Below, piece by piece: positions 1-8,365 of a DNA stretch of 64,000 bases (positions are counted from its first letter, which is position 1; every line of letters begins with the position of its first letter). Origin of the DNA: an uncultured bacterium. Lineage in GTDB: Bacteria > Cyanobacteriota > Vampirovibrionia > Gastranaerophilales > Gastranaerophilaceae. Location: the NCBI GenBank assembly GCA_958366705.1, contig CATXCB010000007.1:54565-118564 (forward strand), written 5' to 3'. The translations under genes were made by a program, and so were the position numbers. The notes below the pieces were generated by a model that did not search any database, was not told where the DNA came from, and worked only from the letters and a program-made list of their open reading frames with translations.

Positions 1-6
1 ATGCAA

Positions 7-39
7 AAAGAATCTCTTAATAATTAAGAGATTCTTTTT
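7..39. terminator. Rho-independent terminator
   Basis: A perfect 12-bp stem (AAGAATCTCTTA and its complement) closes on a short AT loop and is followed by a T run on the plus strand. The left side is A-rich, so it could also work in reverse. It probably ends a gene lying left of the window. Confidence 0.8.
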
Positions 40-139
40 AATTTAAATAAATATTTATAATTACAAAATACGATATTACTAAAGTTCTAAAAAATACAGT
101 CGACATTTAATTATATAAAAAGAAAGGCTGAAAATAATT

Positions 140-304
140 ATGGCTCAAATTATTGAAAATGAAAGAAGAATTGTTAGACTATCCGTAGATGATGTTCTGA
201 ATATTGTAAGAGAATATCAAAGACTTACGAAAGAAAGCTGCTGCTATGAACATACCAGAGAAATTTTAAGCAGAAACATTCTATTTATTCCGGAAGATAT
301 GTAA
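140..304 (+). CDS. Small conserved-looking hypothetical protein (54 aa)
   Basis: A 54-codon frame from ATG to TAA, with a purine-rich AAAGG about 12 bases upstream of the ATG. The product (MAQIIENERRIVRLSVDD...) is soluble, mixed charge, probably alpha-helical, with a CC pair near residue 34. No domain is recognised. It stands alone between the terminator at 7-39 and a palindromic repeat. Codon use is AT-rich like its neighbours, which supports a real gene, but function is unknown. Confidence 0.55.
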   Translation: MAQIIENERRIVRLSVDDVLNIVREYQRLTKESCCYEHTREILSRNILFIPEDM

Positions 305-330
305 GTAAAATACACCAGATATTAAAATTG

Positions 331-370
331 CCCCTCTCCCATCTATGGGAGAGGGGATGGGGTGAGGGAC
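331..370. repeat. GC-rich palindromic repeat, copy 1
   Basis: CCCCTCTCCC and GGGAGAGGGG pair around ATCTAT, followed by ATGGGGTGAGGGAC. The same unit recurs in direct orientation at 823-863 and inverted at 732-768. It is strikingly GC-rich for this AT-rich DNA. It resembles the REP-like palindromes dispersed in many bacterial genomes. Confidence 0.85.
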
Positions 371-392
371 GAATTATGCTATAATAAAACTT

Positions 393-731
393 ATGAAAAG
401 CACTTCCAGAGCAAGATTACTTAGAAAAAACCAAACACCGCAAGAGAGCAAACTGTGGAAATTACTTAGAAACCGAAATTTTCATGGATTAAAATTCAAA
501 AGGCAGCATCCAGTAGGAAAATATATTGTTGACTTCGTATGCATTGATAAAAAAATAATTATAGAAATTGATGGAGGACAGCACAATACTCCAGATAAAA
601 TAAAAACAGATACTAGCAGAACCTTGTATTTAGAAAGTGAAGGGTATAAAGTTATACGATTTTGGAACAATGAGATAGATAACAATTTTGAAGGAGTATA
701 TCTCACTTTGCAAAAACTTTTAGTAGTATAA
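393..731 (+). CDS. DUF559 (VSR-like endonuclease fold) protein
   Basis: A 112-residue protein matching the DUF559 family, small PD-(D/E)xK-fold proteins related to very-short-patch-repair endonucleases. Visible hallmarks are the N-terminal R-A-R-x-L-R-x-N-x-T-P-x-E pattern, the core KFKRQHPVGKYIVDFVC (about residues 34-50), the acidic IIIEIDGGQH (about 56-65) and a late VIRFWN strand (about 87-92). These supply the usual D/E-x-D/E-G-x-H arrangement of the catalytic core. Length is normal for the family. No Shine-Dalgarno is obvious. The gene is tightly boxed in by palindromic repeats on both sides, an association that suggests it travels with them. Its substrate is not known. Confidence 0.85.
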   Translation: MKSTSRARLLRKNQTPQESKLWKLLRNRNFHGLKFKRQHPVGKYIVDFVCIDKKIIIEIDGGQHNTPDKIKTDTSRTLYLESEGYKVIRFWNNEIDNNFEGVYLTLQKLLVV

Positions 732-768
732 CCCTCACCCTATCCCTCTCCCGTATACGGGAGAGGGT
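732..768. repeat. GC-rich palindromic repeat, copy 2 (inverted)
   Basis: CCCTCACCCTATCCCTCTCCC runs into GTATAC and GGGAGAGGG. It is the reverse orientation of the units at 331-370 and 823-863 and begins right at the stop codon of the DUF559 gene, so it may also act as its terminator. Confidence 0.85.
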
Positions 769-822
769 ATATATCAAATCATATGCAATATTCTAAAATA
801 ACAACACTAGATAATAAAAATT

Positions 823-863
823 GCCCCTCGCCCATCTATGGGAGAGGGGGTGGGGTGAGGGAC
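823..863. repeat. GC-rich palindromic repeat, copy 3
   Basis: A near-identical direct copy of 331-370, including the flanking AAAATTG and the TGGGGTGAGGGAC tail. Together, copies 1 and 3 bracket the DUF559 gene as direct repeats. Confidence 0.85.
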
Positions 864-951
864 TAAATAAAATAAATTTGTAAAACTTCAACAAAAACCA
901 CTTTAAATGAAATCCTGTTCATAGTATTATCAGACTAAAAGGATTTATACT

Positions 952-2235
952 ATGCAATTTATTGATAAAGCTAAAATAAAAATCAGTTCAGGCAAAGGCG
1001 GTAACGGGGTTGTTGCGTGGCGCCGTGAAAAATTTGTAGACAGAGGTGGTCCTGCCGGCGGTGACGGAGGAAAAGGCGGAAGCGTATACCTGATAGCTGA
1101 CGAAGGTTTATCAACTCTTCTTGATTTCACATACCGCTCAATATTTAAAGCTGATAATGGAGAAAATGGCTTTAAAAAAAGTATGCATGGTAAAAGTGCA
1201 AAAGATTTATATATAAAAGTTCCAACCGGAACTATTGTTAAAGACCTAAAAACAGGAAATATTATTGCGGATTTAACAGAACACGAACAAAAAGTTCTGG
1301 TGGCTCAGGGCGGACGCGGCGGACGCGGCAATATACATTTTTGCACACCTCAAAACAGAGCTCCTCAATATTGTGAACCTGGAGAACCGGGAATTGAAAG
1401 AGAATTACAATTAGAATTAAAACTATTGGCAGATGTAGGACTTCTTGGACTGCCTAATGCAGGTAAATCTACATTTATAAGCAGGGTTTCCGCAGCAAAA
1501 CCAAAAATTGCGGACTATCCATTTACTACTATAGTCCCAAATCTTGGAGTTGTAAGAAAACATAACGGAGATGGCTATGTAATAGCAGATATTCCGGGAT
1601 TAATAGAAGGAGCATCAGAAGGTATCGGACTCGGGCACGACTTCTTGAGACACGTTGAAAGATGCAGATTTCTTTTGCACATTGTTGATGGAACAGAAGA
1701 AAATCCTATAAAAAATTACCAGATTATAAATGAAGAATTAGCAAAATATTCAGAAAAACTATCAAATTTATATCAGGTAGTCGCTATAAATAAAATTGAT
1801 TCCATAGAGTCTGATAGACTTGAAGAATTAAAACAGGAATTCAATAATCTGGGAGTAGAAGTATTTTGTATATCTGCTGTAACCGGAGACAAACTGGAAG
1901 AACTAAAAAATGAATTAGAACACAAGGTTGATACAATAGAAAAACCAGAGCCTGAAGTTGTAATTGAAGAAGATTTAGAAGCAACAAACAATGACGATGG
2001 ATATTGGGAAGTTCACAAATTGAACAAAAATACCTATATGGTAACTGGCGGCAGAATAATAAGAATATCACAGGTCACTGATTCAAGAAGTACTGAACAG
2101 GTTATAAGATTCCAAAATATAATGATAAGTATGGGCATTATGGATGAACTTAAACATCTTGGAGTTCAAAATGGAGATACCATTATAGTAGGGAAACTTG
2201 AACTTGAATACTGGGACGATGAAGTGTATAAATAA
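952..2235 (+). CDS. obgE: GTPase ObgE/CgtA
   Basis: The ribosome-associated Obg GTPase acts in 50S assembly and stress control. The glycine-rich Obg fold fills residues 1-158 (VAWRREKFVDRGGPAGGDGG; GGRGGRGN). The G domain follows, with G1 GLPNAGKSTF, G3 DIPGLIEGA, G4 NKID and G5 SAVTG. A C-terminal OCT domain ends the 427-residue protein. All nucleotide-binding motifs are intact. AAAAGGA precedes the ATG at good spacing. The gene is followed after 74 bases by a small zinc-ribbon gene and a radical SAM gene on the same strand, so these may be co-transcribed. Confidence 0.97.
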   Translation: MQFIDKAKIKISSGKGGNGVVAWRREKFVDRGGPAGGDGGKGGSVYLIADEGLSTLLDFTYRSIFKADNGENGFKKSMHGKSAKDLYIKVPTGTIVKDLKTGNIIADLTEHEQKVLVAQGGRGGRGNIHFCTPQNRAPQYCEPGEPGIERELQLELKLLADVGLLGLPNAGKSTFISRVSAAKPKIADYPFTTIVPNLGVVRKHNGDGYVIADIPGLIEGASEGIGLGHDFLRHVERCRFLLHIVDGTEENPIKNYQIINEELAKYSEKLSNLYQVVAINKIDSIESDRLEELKQEFNNLGVEVFCISAVTGDKLEELKNELEHKVDTIEKPEPEVVIEEDLEATNNDDGYWEVHKLNKNTYMVTGGRIIRISQVTDSRSTEQVIRFQNIMISMGIMDELKHLGVQNGDTIIVGKLELEYWDDEVYK

Positions 2236-2309
2236 TACACATTATTGCATATTCACCTAAATAATGATAAAATCATATTGTCAACAGTTTATGAAAAGAG
2301 GGTAAATTT

Positions 2310-2483
2310 ATGGCAAGACTTATAAGACCAACATGGGCAGTAAGATGCGTTCAATCAGGATGTAAATGCTTGTTTGAGGTTGCAAAATTAGAAGATGGGA
2401 AACAACAGGAAGTAGTTTGTCCAAATTGCGGTGAACATTATGTTTATCCAATTTATGACAACGACGAAAATGAACAAAAATAA
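2310..2483 (+). CDS. Small zinc-ribbon protein (57 aa)
   Basis: A 57-codon frame with an AAGAGGG ribosome site nine bases before the ATG. Four cysteines in a C-x4-C-x-C ... C-x2-C pattern (residues 13, 18, 20, 37 and 40) suggest a zinc ribbon; the second knuckle is CPNCGEH. The acidic C-terminus (DNDENEQK) ends two bases before the radical SAM gene, indicating an operon. No specific family is recognised. Confidence 0.7.
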   Translation: MARLIRPTWAVRCVQSGCKCLFEVAKLEDGKQQEVVCPNCGEHYVYPIYDNDENEQK

Positions 2484-2485
2484 AA

Positions 2486-3418
2486 ATGTACTTTAATAAC
2501 ACAGACAAAAGATACAACCAGTTTAGTGCATATTTGAAAAACAAATTCGGAGCAAAAGTATATAAAATTACTCTTGATGCAGGTTTTTCATGTCCGAATA
2601 GAGACGGAACAATATCCACAGGCGGTTGTATTTTTTGTGATGATGGAGGGAGTTTTTCACAAGCTCATTCAAACCTGTTATCAATAGAAGAACAGGTAAA
2701 AATCGGAGCTAAAACCCTTCACGACAGATTTAAAGCTGAAAAATTTATGTCATATTTTCAAGCTTATACAAATACCTATAAACCGGTTAACGAACTTGAA
2801 AAGATTTATAAATCAGCCCTTACACATCCGGATATTATAGGACTGTCAATCGGAACAAGACCGGACTGTGTAGATGAAGAAAAACTAAATCTTATCTCGG
2901 ATATAAGTAAAGACTATTACACTTGGATTGAGTACGGGCTGCAATCCATACATGATAGGACATTACAAAAAATAAACCGCGGTCATGATTTTGATTGTTT
3001 CTTACGAGGATACGAAAAAACAAAAGAAAAAGGAATAAATGTTTGTGTCCATGTAATATTTGGACTATGGGAAACCAGAGATGAAATTCTGCAAACCGCG
3101 CAAAAACTTGCAGAACTAAAAGTTGATGGTGTAAAAATTCACATGCTCTGCGCTTTACAAAATACAAAACTTGCAAAACTATATGAAAATAAAGAAATCG
3201 ACTTTATATCGGAAGAAGAATATGTAAATTTAGTTTGCGATTTTTTAGAAATATTACCACCAGAAACAACCATTCACAGACTTGCAGGCAATGGATTAAA
3301 AAAGAACTTAATTGCTCCTCGCTGGCTCGGAGCCAAGCTAGACTGCCTAAATAAAATTGACAGAGAATTTATTAAAAGAAATTCATTTCAAGGCTCCAAA
3401 AACCCTTTACAAACATAA
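2486..3418 (+). CDS. TIGR01212-family radical SAM protein (YhcC-like)
   Basis: A 310-residue radical SAM enzyme of the TIGR01212/YhcC family. The family-typical opening RYNQFSAYLKNKFGAKVYKI is followed by the cluster region CPNRDGTISTGGCIFCD, whose C-x14-C-x2-C spacing is the unusual cluster motif of this family. Also visible are SIGTRPDCV, EYGLQSIHD and HVIFGLWETRDE. In some bacteria, members of this family have been linked to tRNA or other RNA modification, but the substrate is unsettled. It starts two bases after the zinc-ribbon stop codon and lacks its own clear ribosome site, so it is likely translated by coupling. Confidence 0.9.
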   Translation: MYFNNTDKRYNQFSAYLKNKFGAKVYKITLDAGFSCPNRDGTISTGGCIFCDDGGSFSQAHSNLLSIEEQVKIGAKTLHDRFKAEKFMSYFQAYTNTYKPVNELEKIYKSALTHPDIIGLSIGTRPDCVDEEKLNLISDISKDYYTWIEYGLQSIHDRTLQKINRGHDFDCFLRGYEKTKEKGINVCVHVIFGLWETRDEILQTAQKLAELKVDGVKIHMLCALQNTKLAKLYENKEIDFISEEEYVNLVCDFLEILPPETTIHRLAGNGLKKNLIAPRWLGAKLDCLNKIDREFIKRNSFQGSKNPLQT

Positions 3419-3550
3419 ATTAATGTGAAATAATATATATGTTTCATTGTAACATTTTGTTAATGGTAATTAAGTGTGTTAGCAAAAAATATTTTTCATC
3501 GGTATTATACTAATGAAATTTATTTTAGATTTAGGTAGTGGAGAAAAAAT

Positions 3551-4237
3551 ATGTTAACTATTCAACCAAGATTCACTCAACAGGCATCCAGAACAGTCCA
3601 ATTTAGAGGAAATGAAGAATACCTTAATGAAGAAACTTACAACCAGAAAAAATCGTACTATCAAAGACAAAAAGAAGGATTTGAAGAGATTTTGAACGAT
3701 GAAAATGTTCCTGCAGGAATGAAAAAAGGAGCTAAAGTTTGTAAAATAGCTTCAGAAGGAATTCTTGAAGGCTGGGCTGTAACCTGGGCTGCAACTAAAG
3801 GCGGAAAATTTTTAAAATCAACTTTTGTAAAAGCATTAAATTCAAAATTTGCCAAGTGGACTGCAGAAATGCTTTCACCTGTCGGCAAAGGATTAAAAAC
3901 TTCAGCTCAAAAACTTATGGAATCACTATCTAATAAAACAACTAACATTAAACAATCCAAATTTGTAAATAAACTTTTAGAAAACTTAAACAAAACTAAA
4001 GCAGGTCAGCTTGTTCTAAATGCTGCTAAAACTGTCGGCAAAGGATTAAAGACTGCACTTACTTTTGTAAAAAATCTTGGACAAAAAATTATAAGCCCAT
4101 TAAAAGATTTAACATATGATAAAGCTGCAAAAGCAACAGCCCGAACTCTTGGAGTCGGCTCAGGACTTGCAGGAGCATATAGTGCTGCCAGAACGCCAAA
4201 CGATGACCAAATCTTAGATGAATTTGAACAGGCATAA
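3551..4237 (+). CDS. Unknown Ala/Lys-rich helical protein (228 aa)
   Basis: Not recognised. A basic, helical protein with no signal peptide. Residues 95-185 hold three imperfect repeats built on VGKGLK-T-A/S (SPVGKGLKTSAQKLMES; KTVGKGLKTALTFVKNL; GQKIISPLKDLT). A glycine/alanine stretch, GVGSGLAGAYSAA, near the C-terminus may be a short membrane-inserting segment. GTGGAG precedes the ATG. It is followed 28 bases later by another unknown gene with a similar ending (G-V-M-A-F-F-V-L-A-T-G-V-S-K), so the two look like a functional pair. Confidence 0.75.
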   Translation: MLTIQPRFTQQASRTVQFRGNEEYLNEETYNQKKSYYQRQKEGFEEILNDENVPAGMKKGAKVCKIASEGILEGWAVTWAATKGGKFLKSTFVKALNSKFAKWTAEMLSPVGKGLKTSAQKLMESLSNKTTNIKQSKFVNKLLENLNKTKAGQLVLNAAKTVGKGLKTALTFVKNLGQKIISPLKDLTYDKAAKATARTLGVGSGLAGAYSAARTPNDDQILDEFEQA

Positions 4238-4264
4238 AAACTGATTTTAGTTGAGGACAAAATA

Positions 4265-4783
4265 ATGACACAAATAAGTGCAATAAATAACTTCAAAACT
4301 AACCACCTGACTCCCCTGACGAACGATCCGCAGAAAAAAGAAAATACAGAAAAAGCTGCGACTGTAGTTGGGAGTACCGGATTTGTCGCAACTGCAACAA
4401 AATATGCCAGTAAAAGAGGGCTAAGAGGACAGTCCGGAGAAAAAATTATTCAAGCAGGCGAAAAAACTCTTCAAACAATGATGGAAAGTGTTCAAGAATC
4501 CAGTAGAATTGCCGGTAAAGGTATGAAAGAGGCTACAGGATTTTTTGCAAAATTTAAAAAGGATGCAAGCATTTTCACAGAAGACTTTATGCGATTTGCC
4601 GGTAAATTAAAGAACAATAAAATAATAGAACCAATTATAAATAGTCCAATTACGAAAAAAGCAGCAGGCGCATTTGGCGGAGTTATGGCATTCTTTGTAC
4701 TGGCTACAGGGGTAAGTAAAGCTGCAGAAAACGGTTCTCTTGCTATTAATGATATAAAACATAAATATTATGAAATGAAATAA
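4265..4783 (+). CDS. Unknown helical protein with one C-terminal membrane segment (172 aa)
   Basis: Not recognised. The N-terminal third is polar, the middle is helical (amphipathic, residues 60-120), and residues 132-153 form a hydrophobic stretch rich in Ala/Gly/Phe (AGAFGGVMAFFVLATGVS) that could be a transmembrane helix. GAGGAC lies before the ATG. It is probably co-transcribed with the gene at 3551-4237, which has a similar composition. A perfect inverted repeat just downstream (4813-4849) may end this unit. Confidence 0.75.
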   Translation: MTQISAINNFKTNHLTPLTNDPQKKENTEKAATVVGSTGFVATATKYASKRGLRGQSGEKIIQAGEKTLQTMMESVQESSRIAGKGMKEATGFFAKFKKDASIFTEDFMRFAGKLKNNKIIEPIINSPITKKAAGAFGGVMAFFVLATGVSKAAENGSLAINDIKHKYYEMK

Positions 4784-4812
4784 TATCAATCATTTTTAAT
4801 TGAGAAAATATA

Positions 4813-4849
4813 AAAATCGTGCTAAACTTATTATGTTATGCACGATTTT
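4813..4849. promoter_or_regulatory. Perfect inverted repeat covering the folP start codon
   Basis: AAAATCGTGC (4813-4822) pairs perfectly with GCACGATTTT (4840-4849) across a 17-base loop. The right arm contains the first codons of folP (ATG at 4838). It may be the terminator of the upstream pair or a structure that hides the folP start. No Shine-Dalgarno is visible before this ATG. Confidence 0.6.
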
Positions 4850-5986
4850 CTAATAAAAAAAATAGTCAATTCAGATATAGAAAAAGAACTTATGAATATA
4901 GGTTTTGATAAAAGTTATACGCACATTGCAAAAAACAAATTTGACTATATAAACATTAAAATATTCGACTTAAATTGTGCTCAAGCTAATATTATCAAGC
5001 AAACAGCTCTTTCTGTGGGCGCAGACTGCGCAACTCATAGAGAAGTTATAACAGGTAAAATCGAATCTTCAAACTGCATTATCGGCGGAAGCTTTTCTCA
5101 AATAAAAAAAATAGCAGAGAAACTACAAACTCAACCTTTTAAATTAAAAAATCTTGGTAATATTCTCATTAAAGAAATTGAAAATTCACCACCTAAAAAG
5201 ACAAAAATAATGGGAATATTAAATATCACTACAGATTCTTTTTCTGATGGCGGTCAATACTTTGAATTCAACGCAGCGATAGCGCAATTAACAAAACTAA
5301 TTGAAGATGGGGCTGACATCATAGATATAGGTGCAGAATCCACTAAACCATATTCTAAAGCTGTTTGCGCAGAAAAACAACTGGAAAGATTAGAACCTCT
5401 GCTAAAGTATATTAAAGAAAACAATATTACAACCCCAATAAGCATTGATACCCGAAGTGCTTTAGTCGCCCAAAAAAGTATTGAACTAGGTGCAAAAATT
5501 ATTAACGATGTATCCGGTTTTGACTACGACAACAAAATGATTGATGTTCTCGCGGCAAATCCTGATATAAAAATAGTTATACAACATTCCCAAGGCTCAC
5601 CTGAAACAATGCAAATAGCACCGTCATACGAAAATTTAATGGACGAAATTTTTCGCAATCTACAAAATAAAATTGAATGCGCAATTACTAAAGGTATAAA
5701 AAAAGAAAATATTATTGTTGACCCCGGCATAGGTTTTGGAAAAACAAAACAACATAATCTTGAAATTCTAGACCGCTGGCAAGAATTACAAACAACAGGA
5801 TGCCCTGTACTTATAGGATTATCAAGAAAAAGTCTGCTTGAATTGCCGGAAGCTGATAATAAAGAAAAAGATATGTACTCATTAGCACTTGCCACACCTT
5901 TACTCAAGGATAATATAGATTACATTCGAGTTCACAATGTAAAAATTCATAAAAAACTTCAAAGCATCCTATCTAAAAACCAATAG
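4838..5986 (+). CDS. folP: Dihydropteroate synthase (long form)
   Basis: This enzyme condenses p-aminobenzoate with dihydropterin pyrophosphate in folate synthesis. The DHPS core occupies about residues 124-380: MGILNITTDSFSDGG, DIIDIGAESTKP, ISIDTRS, NDVSGFDYD, DPGIGFGKT and the ring-closing LIGLSRKS. All pterin- and pyrophosphate-binding motifs are present; STKP replaces the commoner STRP. An extra N-terminal region of about 120 residues precedes the core. Such long DHPS forms are known in some bacteria and archaea and the extension has no assigned role. The annotated ATG lies in a strong hairpin and lacks a ribosome site, so the true start is less certain than the identity. Confidence 0.93.
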   Translation: MHDFLIKKIVNSDIEKELMNIGFDKSYTHIAKNKFDYINIKIFDLNCAQANIIKQTALSVGADCATHREVITGKIESSNCIIGGSFSQIKKIAEKLQTQPFKLKNLGNILIKEIENSPPKKTKIMGILNITTDSFSDGGQYFEFNAAIAQLTKLIEDGADIIDIGAESTKPYSKAVCAEKQLERLEPLLKYIKENNITTPISIDTRSALVAQKSIELGAKIINDVSGFDYDNKMIDVLAANPDIKIVIQHSQGSPETMQIAPSYENLMDEIFRNLQNKIECAITKGIKKENIIVDPGIGFGKTKQHNLEILDRWQELQTTGCPVLIGLSRKSLLELPEADNKEKDMYSLALATPLLKDNIDYIRVHNVKIHKKLQSILSKNQ

Positions 5987-6026
5987 TCTAATTTATTAAT
6001 CTGTTAGAAATATTAATAATACAGTT

Positions 6027-6932
6027 ATGAGCAATCTTACCGCAGGAAAAATATTATTACTTATACTGTTACTACTAATATTACTTATTTCGATAGGCAC
6101 ATATTTTAACCATACATATATCCGAGCAGAATTCAAAAAAATGGATCCGATGCCATCTCGTATGGGAGTATATTATAAAGGGTACAAATTAGGAACTACA
6201 AATAAAGTTAAAATATCAAAAGATTTCAAAACAACATATCTGTATATCACCTTGAATCAAAGAGGTTTGCAACTGCCAAAAAACATAACAGTTAAAATAA
6301 AAAATTATAAAGAAGATGACGAAAATACAAAATATGTTGATATAATTTATCCACGCTCACCTATGCTGAAATATATAAAAACAGGTGATGTTATAAAAGG
6401 CGAAAGTGGCTTCACATTTAGCGGAATCTCAGATATAAATCAGGCACATTTGGATGATTTATCCGAAAAAGGTGGAAGTTTGCTAAGTTCTGCAACAAAA
6501 ACTACAGATGCTTTGACAGAATTATTTGACCTTGTCACAGAAATTTTAACAGAGAACAGACAAAATATACTTGAATCAACATCATCATTAAAAGATAGTA
6601 TAGCTAATTTAAAAACAACAACTGCAAGTATTAAGGATTTATCAAACAAAGTTAATAATGAAATAACCAGCCAAACTATCAGAAACAGTGCTGCAAATAT
6701 CGAAAAAACTACTCTTAACTTTGCAAATTCTTCAAATGACTTTATTTCAATTTCAGGAAACTTTAATAAAACAAGCGCAGACTTCTCTGTACTTGTGCCA
6801 AAATTAAGTGTACTAATTGATGCTGTTCAACTCGTTGTTTGTAACGTAAACGAAATTATTGTAGGGGTAAAAAACACTTTAAAACAACGATTTGGCGGAG
6901 CAAGAATAATATTTGGCAAACCAATTAAATAA
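6027..6932 (+). CDS. MlaD/MCE-domain lipid-transport protein
   Basis: A 301-residue MCE protein of the MlaD type, predicted to be an inner-membrane-anchored periplasmic component of lipid trafficking between the membranes. Residues 9-27 form a single transmembrane anchor (ILLLILLLLILLISIGTY). The MCE domain follows (MPSRMGVYYKGYKLGTTNKV). The C-terminal half is a long helical/coiled-coil region rich in Thr/Ser/Asn (residues 140-270). It is a different gene from the MlaD at 18477-19844. No MlaE permease or MlaF ATPase is adjacent, so partners lie elsewhere. It follows folP by 40 bases and may share its transcript. Confidence 0.85.
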   Translation: MSNLTAGKILLLILLLLILLISIGTYFNHTYIRAEFKKMDPMPSRMGVYYKGYKLGTTNKVKISKDFKTTYLYITLNQRGLQLPKNITVKIKNYKEDDENTKYVDIIYPRSPMLKYIKTGDVIKGESGFTFSGISDINQAHLDDLSEKGGSLLSSATKTTDALTELFDLVTEILTENRQNILESTSSLKDSIANLKTTTASIKDLSNKVNNEITSQTIRNSAANIEKTTLNFANSSNDFISISGNFNKTSADFSVLVPKLSVLIDAVQLVVCNVNEIIVGVKNTLKQRFGGARIIFGKPIK

Positions 6933-6937
6933 AATTA

Positions 6938-6961
6938 AAAAGCCTCTTGTTTAAATAAGGC
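6938..6961. terminator. Terminator between convergent mlaD and bioA
   Basis: AAGCC and GGCTT arms around a 14-base AT-rich loop lie in the 38-base gap between two converging genes, with A/T runs on both sides. The stem is short, so it is moderate evidence only. Confidence 0.5.
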
Positions 6962-6970
6962 TTATTAATT

Positions 6971-8320
6971 TTAAATATTCTCATTCATAACTTCAACCAT
7001 ACATTCTTTTGCAACATCAGTTACAAAATCCATATCATCAGGCTGAATAATCAACGGCGGATTGAAATATATAACATCACCTAATGGTCTTAGTAAAACA
7101 CCTTTTTTCAATGCTTTTTTATAAATCTGATAACCTAAACGCAAATTAGACGGATAAGCTTCTTTTGAGTTTTTATCTTTGACAATTTCAATAGCATTTA
7201 TCAATCCGATATTACGTACCTCGCCAACGTACGGCAATTCTAAAAATTTATCTTTTATAATTTTGTTAAAATACTTAGCATTTTCAACAGCTTTTGATAT
7301 AATCTGCTCGTCCTCAAGAATATTTAAAACCTCTATAGCTGCAGAACAAGCAAGCGGGTTTCCAGCATAAGTGTGCGAATGCATAAAAGCTTTACCCTTG
7401 CCGTAATCATCATAAAAAGCATCATAAATTTCTTGAGTTGTTACACATATAGACATCGGCATATATCCGCCTGTCAACCCTTTTGACAAGCACATAATAT
7501 CGGGAGAAACTCCGGCATGATCAAAAGCAAACATTTTACCGGTTCTACCGTATCCTGTTGCAATTTCATCTGCAATCAAATGTATATTGTATTTATCACA
7601 AATAGCTCTTAACTTAGTTAAATATAACGGCGGATAGACTTTCATCCCCGCAGAACCTTGAAGTAATGGTTCAACAAGCATCGCACAAGTTTCATCCCCG
7701 AACTGTGCAAATGTTTTTTCAGCCTTTTCAAAACACTCACAATTACAGTTATCCCTACATTTTCCATACGGACAACGAAAACAATCAGGCCCATCTACAT
7801 GCACCACATCCATTAATATTGGTTTGTAAATTTGTGAATACAAATCGCAAGCTCCAACGGATAAGGCACCGATAGTTTCACCATGATAAGCATCTGATAA
7901 TGCCATAAAACGTTTCTTTTGCTTATTACCGGTCTGCTGATGGTACTGAAAACTCATTTTCATAGACATTTCAATAGCAGCCGAGCCATTATCTGCAAAA
8001 TTAAACTTACACAAACCTTTCGGCAAAACTTTTATAAGTTTTTGACACAACGTAATAGCCGTTTTATGCGTAAAATTTGCAAAAATAACATGCTCTAATG
8101 TATCTAATTGTTTTTTCATAGCAGCATTTATTCTTGGATTACAGTGTCCCAAAAGGTTACACCACCAAGAACTTACTATATCTTTGTAACAATTTCCCTC
8201 AGTATCATACAGATTTATACCTTTTGCATGGTCAATAACAATAGGAGGCAAAGTTTCATAATCTTTCATTTGTGAGCACGGGTGCCAAATATATTTTAAA
8301 TCTTCTTCCTGCCAATTCAT
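6971..8320 (-). CDS. bioA: Adenosylmethionine-8-amino-7-oxononanoate aminotransferase
   Basis: A PLP-dependent aminotransferase making 7,8-diaminopelargonate in biotin synthesis. The family opening IWHPCSQMKDY is intact, with SSWWCNLLGHCNPRI, the cofactor region DEIATGYGRTG and the PLP lysine in CLSKGLTGGYMPM. Length (449 aa) is usual. A cysteine-rich insertion near residues 180-200 (DCFRCPYGKCRDNCNCEC) is a variant found in some anaerobe BioA proteins and could bind metal; this is inference. It lies 45 bases downstream of bioD, giving a bioD-bioA operon. Confidence 0.96.
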   Translation of the reverse strand: MNWQEEDLKYIWHPCSQMKDYETLPPIVIDHAKGINLYDTEGNCYKDIVSSWWCNLLGHCNPRINAAMKKQLDTLEHVIFANFTHKTAITLCQKLIKVLPKGLCKFNFADNGSAAIEMSMKMSFQYHQQTGNKQKKRFMALSDAYHGETIGALSVGACDLYSQIYKPILMDVVHVDGPDCFRCPYGKCRDNCNCECFEKAEKTFAQFGDETCAMLVEPLLQGSAGMKVYPPLYLTKLRAICDKYNIHLIADEIATGYGRTGKMFAFDHAGVSPDIMCLSKGLTGGYMPMSICVTTQEIYDAFYDDYGKGKAFMHSHTYAGNPLACSAAIEVLNILEDEQIISKAVENAKYFNKIIKDKFLELPYVGEVRNIGLINAIEIVKDKNSKEAYPSNLRLGYQIYKKALKKGVLLRPLGDVIYFNPPLIIQPDDMDFVTDVAKECMVEVMNENI

Positions 8321-8365
8321 ACTTTAACCTTCTTTCTTATATCCCATACAAAATTAATTATACCA

